From Phyto melanocephala (lineage: Eukaryota > Arthropoda > Insecta > Diptera > Rhinophoridae), in assembly GCA_941918925.1 (NCBI GenBank), contig OW799237.1, forward strand, positions 72,099,626 through 72,163,625: DNA of 64,000 nucleotides, read 5' to 3'. Made by a program: the position numbers and the translations under genes. The notes under the pieces were generated by a model. That model saw only the letters and a list, made by a program, of their open reading frames with translations, made no database searches and had not been told where the DNA came from. Numbering within the stretch: position 1 is the stretch's first letter; the number at the start of each line of letters is the position of its first letter. Of the stretch, positions 34,066-44,391 are shown piece after piece.

Positions 34066-34517
34066 TATACCCTTCACATAAAAGTGAAAAAGGGTATATA
34101 TGTATAGGTTTGTCATTCCGTAAGAAATTTCTACAATTTTCATTTCCGACCCCATAAAATATAAAGCTTATGAGAATAGAGGAGTCGATTACGCATTGTC
34201 AGCCTGTCCGTGTGTATGTTTTTGAAGCCCCCCGACATCGCCTGGACCTACGTGAGATATTAAAATATGGGAAATATTCGGTAGGAGATCGCTATTGAAA
34301 ATCAGACAAATCAGTACTTAAACAACTGAGATATGAGGAAAAAATCACGACCACCTCGTTTTTTCACCACAACATACAACATATTCATACAAACGCGGTC
34401 AGAGTGAACGTGGCATCGAATCCCAGCTGAGCCAAAAAACTTTTTGTTTTATATTTGTATTTTATTTTTTTTAATTTTTTTTCATTACTTTTTTTATTTG
34501 TTTTTTATTTTTTTTAA

Positions 34518-34553
<36 letters not shown>

Positions 34554-34729
34554 ACTCAATTTATAATATTACAATGGGATGTTTTTATATATGTATGTTT
34601 TTTATATGTATGTACGTATTTCACATACGTAAGATGAATGGTGATACAAACAATTGTTATTGCATAACTACACGTTGTGAAGGGTATAAAAGATTCGGCT
34701 CGGCCGAATATAGCACTCTTTCTTGTTTT
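34066..34729 (+). mobile_element. Family A DINE-1-like element
   Basis: 5' TTATACCCTTCACATAAAAG with its inverted partner, the ACCCCATAAAATATAAAGC block and a shortened GTCCGTG run. The 3' hairpin is TTCGGCTCGGCCGAA with ACTCTTTCTTGTTTTT. Somewhat diverged but both ends are present. Confidence 0.7.
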
Positions 34730-34946
34730 TAATACTTCATAGTCTAAAAATTTATTGATATCAAACAAATTCTTAATTTTCCAAACTTGATTTTGTTTAT
34801 GTGCTTCTGTAAGAACAAAATTCTGATAATATGAAAAATCTTAGTATTTTGAAAAATTTTAAAAAATTATAAGAGCTATATGACTGTCAAATTTCTACTC
34901 GAACTTCTTGACATTTCATAACATATTGTATTCACACTATTACACT

Positions 34947-36143
34947 TTTTATACCCGCCAACAGAAAAATGGTGGGGGTATATTCAATTTGTTACTTCGT
35001 TTGTAACACATCGAAATATCCATTTTAGACCCCGTAAAATATATATATATTCTGAATCGGGGCTTGATTTGATGACGATCTAGTTATGTCCATCCATCTG
35101 TCCGTCTGTTGAAAGCACGATAGAGCTCGAACCGAAAAAGTTGGGGGGCTCAATTTTGCCAGAATATTTTTTATTCACAAGGCTTGTTTGGTATTGAAAA
35201 TGGTCAAAATCGAAATATTAGGATGAGAGTTGTAGCTCGTAATGCAAGAGTAGGTCAAAAAACCATGTCCTTCTAACATCGAATAAAATGGAATTGTGTC
35301 CAAACGCATTAACGTAGACTCATGAAACATCGAATATATATTTCCTGAGTAAAAACAATATTTTTCCCTGAAAATTGCTTTAATCCATGTTATATGTAGA
35401 TCAAAATGTACGAAAGCTTATACCGTACAGTGTTTTTTTTTCGTAATATTCAAATTTAAAACAAAATAAAACTGACATAATTAGATGTACGATTCTGAAA
35501 TTTAGCAAACATTGCTTTTTAGTCAAAATCTTTGTAAAAACGGAAAACAAATGTGATACGCCTACACGTCATTTGATTTCCCTACGAGTAAAGATTTTGG
35601 AAGAATAAAGGACTCTATATTAAAATATCTGAGTTGAGTTAATTGGCAGAAACTATTTCGACACGCCTGCTATAACGCCCACTTTTCACGTTATCTAATG
35701 TTAATGAAATTTTAAAGCTCATAAAACCGACAAAATGAGAGGTATGATGATGAAATTTCATACATTTAGCTTTCTAGTCAATGTTAGTGATATGCCAGAA
35801 AAAGAAGGTGACACACCAACTTTAATTAATATAATTCATATAAATCCATATAATTTCTCTATGAATAAAGATTTTGGAAGAATAAAGGACTTTATTGAAA
35901 TATCTAAGTTGTATTTATTAGCAAAAACCTTATTGACACGCTTACTTTAACGCCCATTTTCATTGAAAGACTAAATTTACGAAAATATTTGAATAGCATA
36001 TCGAAGTTATACAAAGAAACAGATTATTCCCTAGCCATTACTGTTAATAACAAAATAATAAATTTTGCTCTATATCATCATCAATCAAATTTGTAGTGAG
36101 TATTAAAAATTCGACACAGCCGAATATAGTGCTCTTACTTTTT
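34947..36143 (+). mobile_element. Family C DINE-1-like element, both ends present
   Basis: 5' TTTTATACCCGCCAACAG with the GGTGGGGGTATATTC partner, ACCCCGTAAAATATATATAT and the CCATCTGTCCGTCTG block. The body has ACACGCCTG..ACGCCCACTTTTC phrases. The 3' end is TTCGACACAGCCGAATATAG with GTGCTCTTACTT. This is the best undisturbed family C layout here. Confidence 0.7.
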
Positions 36144-36251
36144 TAGTTTATTAGAAGTCGTAATACTTAGTATAATAGTGTGAAGCCACCTTAAGCAAAA
36201 ACAGCAAAAAATAGCACACTAAAAAAAATATAATAAAAATATAAATTCTAT

Positions 36252-36539
36252 TCATACTAATATAATAAATGCGAATGTTTGTATGTTTGGATATTTTTTA
36301 CTCAATCACGCAAAAACGGCTGAACGGAACTTAATGAAATTCGGCACATAGATAGATAACAACCTAGATTAACACATAGGCTACTTTTTATCGTGATAAT
36401 AACGCGAAGTCTTTGGCAAACTCATCATGACACATCCTAAACAGGTTGTTTGTGTTGTAAATATTTTTATTTTTGTTGTTAATACTAAGTCTACTTTTAG
36501 CCGGATAACTACGCTGACGAAGTCGCGGGCACAAGCTAG
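36252..36539 (+). mobile_element. Non-autonomous Helitron, family 1
   Basis: Starts TCATACTAATATAATAAATG and ends AGTCGCGGGCACAAGCTAG, a Helitron-type CTAG end. It carries the phrase ACGCAAAAACGGCTGAACGG seen in many insect Helitrons. It abuts the next Helitron with no spacer. Confidence 0.6.
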
Positions 36540-37409
36540 TCTATATATATAAAAGTGAAACTCTGTGTGTGTGTGTGTGTGTGTGTTAGCTATAGACTCC
36601 GAAACTGCAAAACCGATCGGGCTCAAACTTTGGTAAGTTGTTGTACACATACCGGGGAGTGTTTATGGGTGAAAAAAAGTGGGCGGGACCACGCCCATAA
36701 AAAATTAGTTATCAGTTTTAGCTACTTGCACTTGACCAATTTTTCTGAATTTTTGCACACATATCGAGCTGTCATGACTAAATAATTTCGTGATAAGAAA
36801 AGTGGGCGGGGCCACGCCCCTAAAAAAGTTTTAATTTTGAGGTACTTGCACTGGACCGATTTTTCTGAAACTTTGCACACATATTAAGCTGTCGTGACTT
36901 TATAATTTTGTGATTAAAAAAGTGGGCGGGGCCACGCCTATAAAAAAAGGCTACAATTTTGAGGTACTTGCACCAGACCGATTTTTCTGAAACTTTGCAC
37001 ACATATTGAGCTGTCATGACTAAAAAATTTCGTGATTAGAAAAGTGGGCAGTGCCACGCCTATAAAAAAAGGTATCATTTTGAGGTACTTGCACTTGACC
37101 GAATATTCTGAAACTTTGCACACATATTGAACTGTTATGACTTTACAATTTCGTGATTAGAAAAGTGGGCAGGGCCACGCCCATAAAAACAATTTTAATT
37201 TTGAGGTACTTGCACTGGTCCGATTCTTCTGAAACTTTGCACACATATTGAGCTGCTATGACTTTACAATTTCCTGACTAGAAAAGTGGGCAATGCCACG
37301 CCCATAAAAAAATTATAATTTTTAGGTTTTTGCACTTGATATTCAATTAAAATTCAGAATGCATTTCGATTCATTAAGGGGCGTAGCAACGCGCGCCGGG
37401 TTTGGCTAG
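36540..37409 (+). mobile_element. Non-autonomous Helitron, family 2 (with 118-bp unit array)
   Basis: 5' end TCTATATATATAAAAGTGAA is the classic Helitron start (TC). The 3' end is GCGCGCCGGGTTTGGCTAG followed by T. After a (GT)n run and GCTATAGACTCCGAAACTGC come about six tandem units of some 118 bp with GTGGGC..GCCACGCCC and CTGAAACTTTGCACACATAT. This is the only copy here with both ends, so it defines the family that also forms 25210-26628 and 58281-58625. The copy is non-coding. Repeats of this kind may be spawned by replication slippage. Confidence 0.75.
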
Positions 37410-37430
37410 TAATATATAAAATTAAAAAAA

Positions 37431-37832
37431 ATGTTTTTTTGGCTCAGGTGGGATTTGATGCCACGTTTACTCTAACCAGTATACCAAGTTTGTTTGTATG
37501 TGTTGTATGTTGTTGTTGTGGAAAAAACGAGGTGGTCGTGGTTTTTTGCTCATATCTCAGAAAGTTGTGGGGCGATTTTGAATTTTAATAGCGATTCATT
37601 TCCGGATATTTCCAAAAGATTGATACCACACACAGATCTGAGAAACATATAGTTGCTTCTAAAAGTTGATTTCAACCAACGTACGGACAGAGAGTCAGGG
37701 CTTAACCGACTCCTCAAGCTTTCAGAAAATATATACTTTATGGGGTCGGAAATTAAAATTGTAGAAATTACAAACGGAATGACAAAGCTATATATGTATA
37801 CCCTTGTGCACCACAGGTGAAGGATATTAAAA
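37431..37832 (-). mobile_element. Family A2 DINE-1-like element
   Basis: Reverse orientation. The 5' end with CCCTTGTGCACCACAGGTGAA lies at 37800-37832, and the TCAGGTGGGATTTGATGCC motif near 37440. It matches the variant at 9001-9382. No 3' hairpin. Confidence 0.6.
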
Positions 37833-38010
37833 AACAAGGCAAATAGCAAACTGTGTTAACCCAACAAAGGCTCTCTCCTTTGAGCTTTTGCTGTAGGAAA
37901 TGAAAATAAATAACACTACATTTTCCCTTTTGTCTGTACACTGTCACCAAGGCTCGAAGTGTTAACAATTTTATAACCGAGCTTAATCAAATTATAAATA
38001 TTGTAAAAAA

Positions 38011-38184
38011 CAAGTAAGAGTGCTGTATTCGGCTGTGCCGAATTTTTGACAACCACCATCAATTTTGTGTACTTTTATGGCACAAAATTTATTATTTTGT
38101 TATTAACTTATTAACTGTAATCGCTATTGAATAATCTCTTTGTACTAAAATATGTGTTACTTTCCTTGTGTATCTTCAATTTAC
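38011..38184 (-). mobile_element. Family C DINE-1-like element, left part, cut by the LTR retrotransposon
   Basis: 3' end (AACAAGTAAGAGTGCTGTATTC, hairpin TTCGGCTGTGCCGAA) followed by the AATAATCTCTTTGTACT body. The body resumes at 48637 with ATTAATTTATTTATTATTTTG, exactly as in the uninterrupted copy at 33990. The insertion point is therefore clear. Confidence 0.75.
38181..38184. repeat. 4-bp target site duplication, left copy (TTAC)
   Basis: TTAC directly before the left LTR equals TTAC at 48633-48636. Four bases is usual for Ty3/gypsy-type elements. Confidence 0.85.
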
Positions 38185-38537
38185 TGTAGTGTGTTTGACT
38201 AGTCGCTGTTACCATACCTTCTGTATGTAACACGAGCTCCACACTTTGTTGAAGCAACAATGTCCACACACACCAAACTCATTGGTGAGATTATGCTGAC
38301 AAGCACATTCTCACCAATGTATTGTTAGTATAAGTAAATGACATTGAACAAAGTATCATATTTATGATACTTTGTTCATAAAATAAATGTCTTAGTATAA
38401 GTGTATTTTTAGGTACTTAGATTTGTAGTATGCTAAGCATCAAAACATTAATAAGAAGAACAATAAAGAGAACAGTCGCACAAGCGGCTGTTCAATAAAA
38501 TAATATATTAATAAAATAATATATTAAAAACATTACA
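38185..38537 (+). repeat. 5' LTR (353 bp)
   Basis: TG...CA ends. It contains two perfect hairpins: 11-bp arms 38280-38290/38309-38319 (CATTGGTGAGA) and 15-bp arms 38346-38360/38363-38377 (GAACAAAGTATCATA) with a 2-nt loop. AATAAA follows at 38382-38387. The region near the 3' end has a single GGCTGTT unit where the 3' LTR has two. Confidence 0.93.
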
Positions 38538-38552
38538 TGGCGATCCTGCCTG
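38538..38552 (+). promoter_or_regulatory. tRNA primer-binding site
   Basis: TGGCGATCCTGCC begins immediately after the LTR. TGG pairs with the CCA end of a tRNA. The first six bases fit the tRNA-Arg primer used by 412/mdg1, but the rest does not match well, so the primer is uncertain. Confidence 0.7.
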
Positions 38553-39213
38553 AATATAACTTTGTTAGTGCATCCATTTTATATCAAGTCCTATTCACCT
38601 TAACTACAATATAATATAAAATATATCGAACTATTACTAAAAATTCTTCAAAAAAAAAAAAAAACCTTTAAGATTGGTTTTAAAGGAGTGAATAAAATAT
38701 GAGTAAGGATTATTTGGGACTTCATCAACGAATCAGCGGACTACAACATAAGCAATAATAAAAAAAAATAAAGTTCAAAAAAAAAATTTGTAATTCTTAT
38801 TCATTATTTAAAAATAAAAAACCGTCAAAATTCCTGACTTAAATAATAATTCAATTTATATTAATAAACTTTACCCGAGTTACAATATCAATAAATTGGC
38901 GCGATCTAATGGCACACACCACAACAACCAAAATCTATCGATTACGTTTGTCAATTCAATGGCGTTACGTAGCAATCCGGCTGCTGCCAGTAATATATAC
39001 TATGCTCTTGTTTAAAGTTAATGCGAAGTTATTGTCTACATACAAATCTGTTGTTATGTTTGAAAACAAAAGTTCTTAAAAATAATTAAAAATTAATGTG
39101 TAACAATTTTATAAATTAGCAGTAATTTACATACACATAATATCTACATATTAACATATATTTAAAATTAATTATTACACAAAAAAAAAAAAAAAAAGGA
39201 AAAATATACATAT

Positions 39214-39820
39214 GAGTCATTCCATGTCAGACCGAACACCTTTTTGACACCACCTCTTCCGATTTTCTTTAAATTTGCCAGACGTATTAAACATAAAAAA
39301 ATATTTTACACGTGTTTCGTAAAAAAAATTAAAAATTTTTTTTTAAAAAGTTATTTGCATTTGAAAATCGTCAAAATCGTGAAAAATCTTCCGACATGAC
39401 AACATTTAAACTAATTTTTTTATAAAACTAGTGAATGGATTTTGAAGTTCAATACCTTATTTTAAAGGTATTTGAAACTTCTTTTTAAAAAAAATATTAG
39501 TTTTTATAAATTAATTTTTTTTTTTTATTAAAATTTGGTTTTTTTACTTAATTTCTGGTTTCCACAATCTTCGAACAAGTCGAAAAATCTGAAAAAAATA
39601 TTTTCTTAAAGAGGAATATATTCTTAACATTTTTTCAAAATTTCAGAGTGGAGGTCGAATGGATTCTATTTTTTTAAGATTTTTTTCAATTGCAGCACCA
39701 CAAAAAAATTACATTTTGTATATAAACATTTTATTTTCATGCATGTTAACGAAAATGTCAACGCATGTATGTATGTGTGTATGTATTCAAAAACACACAA
39801 AATTTAATACTTAAGTAAAT
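39214..39820. repeat. Left terminal inverted repeat of the nested DNA transposon
   Basis: Matches 41096-41712 in reverse with scattered substitutions and small indels. The inner limit is AATACTTAAGTAAAT. Confidence 0.8.
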
Positions 39821-39891
39821 ATTTAATCAAAATTCATATTGTTCTGGAGATTTGTTTGTTTTGCTTTTATTCTATTTTGCAGTTAGAATTT

Positions 39892-40742
39892 TTTTGTATG
39901 TTCTATTTTAAAACCATTCAATCAGAAACTTACGAATTCTTGGAAAAATTGGCAGAAAAGCTACGTCGCTTGTTAACCCATTCTTACATTGCCAAACAAC
40001 AAAGCAATTTTTTTCAAAGAAAAAAGAAAGATTTGCAACCTGGGGAATGCGTTGTGATTTGTGACTTTGCAGAAAACTATTCATTTGTCATTCAAGATTC
40101 CATTCAAGGTTCTCATTGGAATAACGACCAGGTAAAGATTCATCCTATTGCTATTTACTACAATGACAATGGAAAAGAAAAATTTATTAATTATGTTGCA
40201 ATATCGGAATGCTTAAAACCGACACAATAGCTGTCAATTTATTTTAGGAGGGTCTAATCAAATTCCTTAAAGAAACATTGAGTAACTTAAAAAAAAATTT
40301 TTACTTCTCAGATGGTGCAAGTGCTCAATATAAAAACAAGACAAATTTTGTCAATCTTGCATTTCACGAAGATGATTTCGCTATAAAAGCAGAGTGGCAC
40401 TTTTTTGCAACTTCGCACGGAAAGGGCCCTTACGATGGGCTTGGAGGCACAATTAAAAGATTAGCAGCCCGAGCCAGTTTGACCAATATTGACAATCCAA
40501 TCAATACCCCGACTACTTTTTATCAATGGGTTAAACAAAATGTTAAAAACGTAAATTGCGAATTTTTTAGTACGGAACAATATAATGAGCATGAGAAAAA
40601 ACTTAAAGAACGGTTTACTAAAGCAAAAATAATACCAGGTACTTTAGGCTACCATGCGTTTATTCCGTACCAAGAGAGACAAATTAAAGTTCATACTACA
40701 TCATTTGCAGCTGATTTTTCTATAAAAAATGTATATAAAAAT
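39892..40742 (+). pseudogene. DDE transposase, C-terminal half, frame-broken
   Basis: A first block (to about 40215) has CVVICDFAENYSFVIQDS, with a likely first catalytic Asp, and KIHPIAIYY. A second block (40278-40745) has FYFSDGASAQYKN, with a likely second Asp, then WHFFATSHGKGPYDGLGG and IKRLAARASL. Between them are a frame change near 40215 and an in-frame TAG near 40246, unless an intron ending TTTATTTTAG is used. The N-terminal half is absent, so this is a deletion derivative. The 'SDG..QYKN ... FFATSHGK.P.DG.GG' signature belongs to a DDE family common in insects and cnidarians. I cannot name the superfamily with certainty (Sola-like is a guess). Confidence 0.7.
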
Positions 40743-41095
40743 TAAAATTGCTTATTATTTAACTTTTAGTTATGTATTAAAAAAAAAAACACTTTTTTAC
40801 TTTCAAACCGCGTGCTTAATTTCAATATTTTTATAAAAAATTCAGGCTTGCTTAACCCAAAAACCTTAATTTTATAATTATAATTATAATTTTATTAAAT
40901 TTTTTAAAGAAACGAACTGAGTGTACCATAAAAATATTGAAACATGTGAATTCGTTATTACTAATGGGTAGTTAGGTATTATATTACGAGTAAGTGGTTA
41001 CATTTTAGTTATAAAGAAATTCGAGGGTAAGGAGTTTAACTTATTACCAGGTAACGTGTTCCGTAATACCAACCTATTACCGAGTTTTTGCTGGG

Positions 41096-41712
41096 ATTTA
41101 CTTAAGTATCAAATTTTGTGTGTTTTTGAATACATACACACATACATACATGCGTTGACATTTTCGTTAACATGCTTGAAAATAAAATGTTTATATACAA
41201 AATGTAATTTTTTTGTGGTGCTGCAATTGAAAAAAATCTTAAAAAAATAGAATCCATTCGACCTCCACTCTGAAATTTTGAAAAAATGTTAAGAATATAT
41301 TCCTCTTTAAGAAAATATTTTTTTCAGATTTTTCGACTTGTTCGAAGATTGTGGAAAACGGAAATTAAATAAAAAAACCAAATTTTAATAATAAAAAAAA
41401 ATTAAGTTATAAAAACTAATATTTTTTTTAAAAAGAAGGTTTAAATACCTTTAAAATAAGGTATTGAACTTCAAAATCCATTCACTAGTTTTATAAAACC
41501 ATTAGTTTAAATGTTGTCATGTCGGAAGATTTTTCACGATTTTGACGATTTTCAAATGCAAATAACTTTTTAAAAAAAAATTTTTTAATTTTTTTCCCGA
41601 AACACGTGTAAAATATTTTTTAATGAAGACTTTGTTCTCAAATTTTGAAAGACATCGGAGACATCAAAGTCAATTTTTAGCAAAAATCGTACGGTTTGAC
41701 ATGGAATGACTC
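41096..41712. repeat. Right terminal inverted repeat of the nested DNA transposon
   Basis: Reverse counterpart of 39214-39820, ending GGAATGACTC. Confidence 0.8.
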
Positions 41713-41716
41713 ATAT

Positions 41717-42763
41717 GTATACAATTTGAATACATATTCTTGAGAATTTGAAACAGAATATTTAAAAAAAAAAAAAAAAAAAAAAAAATAAATATATATT
41801 TATTTTTCTAAGGTAAATTTCAATAAAAACAAGCTGGATGTTTTAAAGAGGACAATTTAAAAAAAAAAAAAAAAAAAAAAGGAATATTTAAGAACAAACT
41901 GAAAGGAAATTAAAGAAATAAAATACAAATTATATATTTTTAAATGTGCTTTAAATAATTGTGCTTGATTGAAAATTCATTTTTATACGAAAAAAAAAAT
42001 TTATCAGTTTGAATAGTTATTGTACAGATTCAATTTCTGTTTAAAATAAATATTGTTAAATTTCTTTATAATAATCGTTGTGAAAATTATTATTTCATGT
42101 CTCTAAATAATTATTAAGGGAAAAGATCGCCGACGAACCTGCTGCGATACTTACGAGTCCCTCCAGTGGCATAGAAGGGGATCAAACCTGTTCGGTCATA
42201 AAAAGGTAGTGACCGACATATGCCGGCGTAGCTTTACCCCGTGCAAAAACACGGAGTCGAGTAGCCTCGGCATATGTTCCTTTAAATGTAAGAACTAACA
42301 CGCCCCAGAACAAAAAAAAAAAAAAAAAGACAAACTAACAAGTAGCTGGCCGTGTAAAATTAGTATAAGTAAAATCAATGTAAAACTGCCTTTTGCAAAT
42401 GTAAACGGTCTAGCCACTAACGGACGTAACAGTTCCAAAAAGCTTAGCTTAAATTCATTTCCCGATATCTTTTCATGTGACTAAGATTACAGTCATATAC
42501 ATAAATATTTTTCTATTAGATCATCTGGTAATCTATACATAATATGATCGGATTTTAAATCCTATATTTTCCCATTATCATATATATAACAGGGTAAAAC
42601 TTCTTCGTTCATTTCCTCATCGTACAATTTCTTAGAATAAGTACGGCTAGAAATACGTGCTTATCTAATACACAGCCAAACGATTCAATTCATGAGCTAA
42701 GCCCTCTTTGTTTTATACACATCCTTTACTTACTTTTATACATTTCTTTTTAAACATTTTAAA
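41717..42763 (+). other. Leader of the LTR retrotransposon with structured segment
   Basis: Largely A-rich, with poly(A) runs near 41768 and 41862. 42110-42300 is GC-richer and contains stacked hairpins: 42193-42198/42210-42215 (CGGTCA/TGACCG), then 42217-42225/42268-42276 (CATATGCCG/CGGCATATG) enclosing 42239-42243/42250-42254 (CCGTG/CACGG). Such a fold just upstream of gag could act in packaging or translation. That is inference. Confidence 0.6.
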
Positions 42764-42976
42764 ATGGGCGGTACGGATTCGAAAATTGAGAACCCTAATG
42801 CTAATGTCATTAACGATATAGCAGTAAAAGTCGAATTCCCAGCAGTTTATTTTATAATAATTATCTGTCTTATAGCCATGCAACTCTTAGTAACTCTCTA
42901 TCAATTACATAAGAGATCATTGAGAAAGTCTTACACTAGAGCGGCATCCTTAGCTACTAATTTAGACAGCGTCTAA
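42764..42976 (+). CDS. Small putative myristoylated single-pass membrane protein of the LTR element
   Basis: 70 residues. The N-terminus MGGTDSK fits the myristoylation pattern MGxxxS. Residues about 27-48 are a hydrophobic segment (FPAVYFIIIICLIAMQLLV), followed by a basic stretch (HKRSLRKSYTR) that would face the cytosol. It is the first ATG-initiated ORF after the leader and ends 206 bp before the first gag ATG. I recall that related 412/mdg1-type elements also carry a short ORF before gag, but its function is not established. Intact despite the damage to pol. Confidence 0.65.
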   Translation: MGGTDSKIENPNANVINDIAVKVEFPAVYFIIIICLIAMQLLVTLYQLHKRSLRKSYTRAASLATNLDSV

Positions 42977-43182
42977 CTATTTCTAAAGTTCTTATGTTTT
43001 GTAAATTCTTATACAATAAGAACTTATATTCAAACAGAGAGTGCGAAATCTTAACCTCTATAATTTTTTTTTACATCATTTCAATAAAATGATTACAGAC
43101 ATTTAATTTTTGCGGATAATTAGGGTAATTAAGTCCTCTTATTTGCATCATTCTCTTATGCAATTTGTTTGACATTTCCTTC

Positions 43183-44391
43183 ATGGAATGGGAAACAATT
43201 GCATTTAAGGCTAAGGCAATAAGAGAGGAATTTCTTAAATCCCATAAATGCTTAAATATTGACAGGGATACAAGACCCGAAACCATCAATAAGCATATAA
43301 ACATCCTTCAGCTTCAGTTGGAAAAGCTTAGAGTACTTCTAAATACGAATTATAGTAGACTTACTAAAGCACATCAAACATCTGCTGAGACCTTTTATTC
43401 TGACCTACGTGAAAAACTAATTTCCGTAAGTTATAGAAAAGACATTAAAGTTTTTGTCCCACATTCTCTTCATGAACCAATAGTGTTCAATCGTCTACCC
43501 GAAATAGAACAAAACCAGAACCCCACCATGCCTCAGACACTTGTGGAATTCTTAAATACTGCCTCTAGGTTAATCCCAGATTTCGATGGAAATTCTGAAA
43601 ACCTACAGAGCGTTATCGATGCAATTAATCTTGTAGACTCGATAAAGGGAGCTCATGAGTCAGTAGCTGTTAACCTTATTAAAACGAAACTAAAAGGAAC
43701 AGCAAGAAACTTAATTTCTTCAGAATCCACTTTATCTGAAGTAATTTCAAAACTCCAGAGTACAGTGAAAGGGGAATCCGTTGACGTTATTAACGCTAAG
43801 CTAATGAGCGTTAGACAAAGCGGTAAAAACGTTAATTCCTATGCCAAGGAAATGGAGGAATTAACGAGAAAACTCGAAACTGCCTATATTAGAGATGGTG
43901 TACCTCATGAGGCAGCTAATAAATATGCTACTCGCTCAGCTGTAGCGGCGATAACCAGAAATGCTTCTAACGATAGGGTTAAGCTGGTTATGGAATCAGG
44001 AACATTCAGTAACATGAATGAAGTACTGACTAAATTCATAAGCAGTTGCACTGAAATATATGGGCAAGAGAATTCCATTCTTGCCTATAGTGTAACACGC
44101 CAAGGTTACAGTAACCATAATGGTAACCAGGGCAGAACAGCTAATGGAAATTTCAACCGAAATGGAAATAACACTTTCAATCGGAATGGAAACCGCAACG
44201 AGTCCTTTCGTAGTAACAATAACGGTACTAACCGCAATGATAACTATAATGATAATTCTAATTCCTATCGAAATAATAATTACGGTAACAGAAACCGTAA
44301 TACAAACCGTAATAATTTTCGAAACGGAAACATAAATCTAATTAGGGGAGACGATCCGGGAAACGTGCAACCACCCCTAAATACTCAATAA
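43183..44391 (+). CDS. gag: Gag of the LTR retrotransposon
   Basis: 402 residues from the first in-frame ATG at 43183. The open frame extends a little upstream without an ATG. The protein assembles the virus-like particle. An alpha-helical N-terminal half contains the capsid-like phrase LVEFLNTASRLIPDFDGN..NLQSVIDAINLVDSI. The last 95 residues are extremely rich in Asn and Arg, with repeated NRNGN/NRNN units, and no CCHC knuckle is visible. The basic tail probably binds RNA in place of a knuckle. The frame is intact. The pol frame overlaps its end by 46 nt. Confidence 0.85.
   Translation: MEWETIAFKAKAIREEFLKSHKCLNIDRDTRPETINKHINILQLQLEKLRVLLNTNYSRLTKAHQTSAETFYSDLREKLISVSYRKDIKVFVPHSLHEPIVFNRLPEIEQNQNPTMPQTLVEFLNTASRLIPDFDGNSENLQSVIDAINLVDSIKGAHESVAVNLIKTKLKGTARNLISSESTLSEVISKLQSTVKGESVDVINAKLMSVRQSGKNVNSYAKEMEELTRKLETAYIRDGVPHEAANKYATRSAVAAITRNASNDRVKLVMESGTFSNMNEVLTKFISSCTEIYGQENSILAYSVTRQGYSNHNGNQGRTANGNFNRNGNNTFNRNGNRNESFRSNNNGTNRNDNYNDNSNSYRNNNYGNRNRNTNRNNFRNGNINLIRGDDPGNVQPPLNTQ

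Larger units (their letters stand above)
39210..41716. mobile_element. DDE DNA transposon with about 610-bp terminal inverted repeats, nested in the LTR element
   Basis: 39214-39820 and 41096-41712 are inverted copies starting GAGTCATTCCATGTCA. Both arms share internal phrases such as TCCATTCGACCTCCACTCTG. The flanks are ATAT at 39210-39213 and 41713-41716, and the pre-insertion site would be the palindrome TATACATATGTATA. A 4-bp ATAT duplication with GAG...CTC ends would fit Sola-type elements, but this is a tentative call. The core (39890-40745) is a broken transposase. It lies between the primer-binding site and the gag leader of the retrotransposon. Confidence 0.75.
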
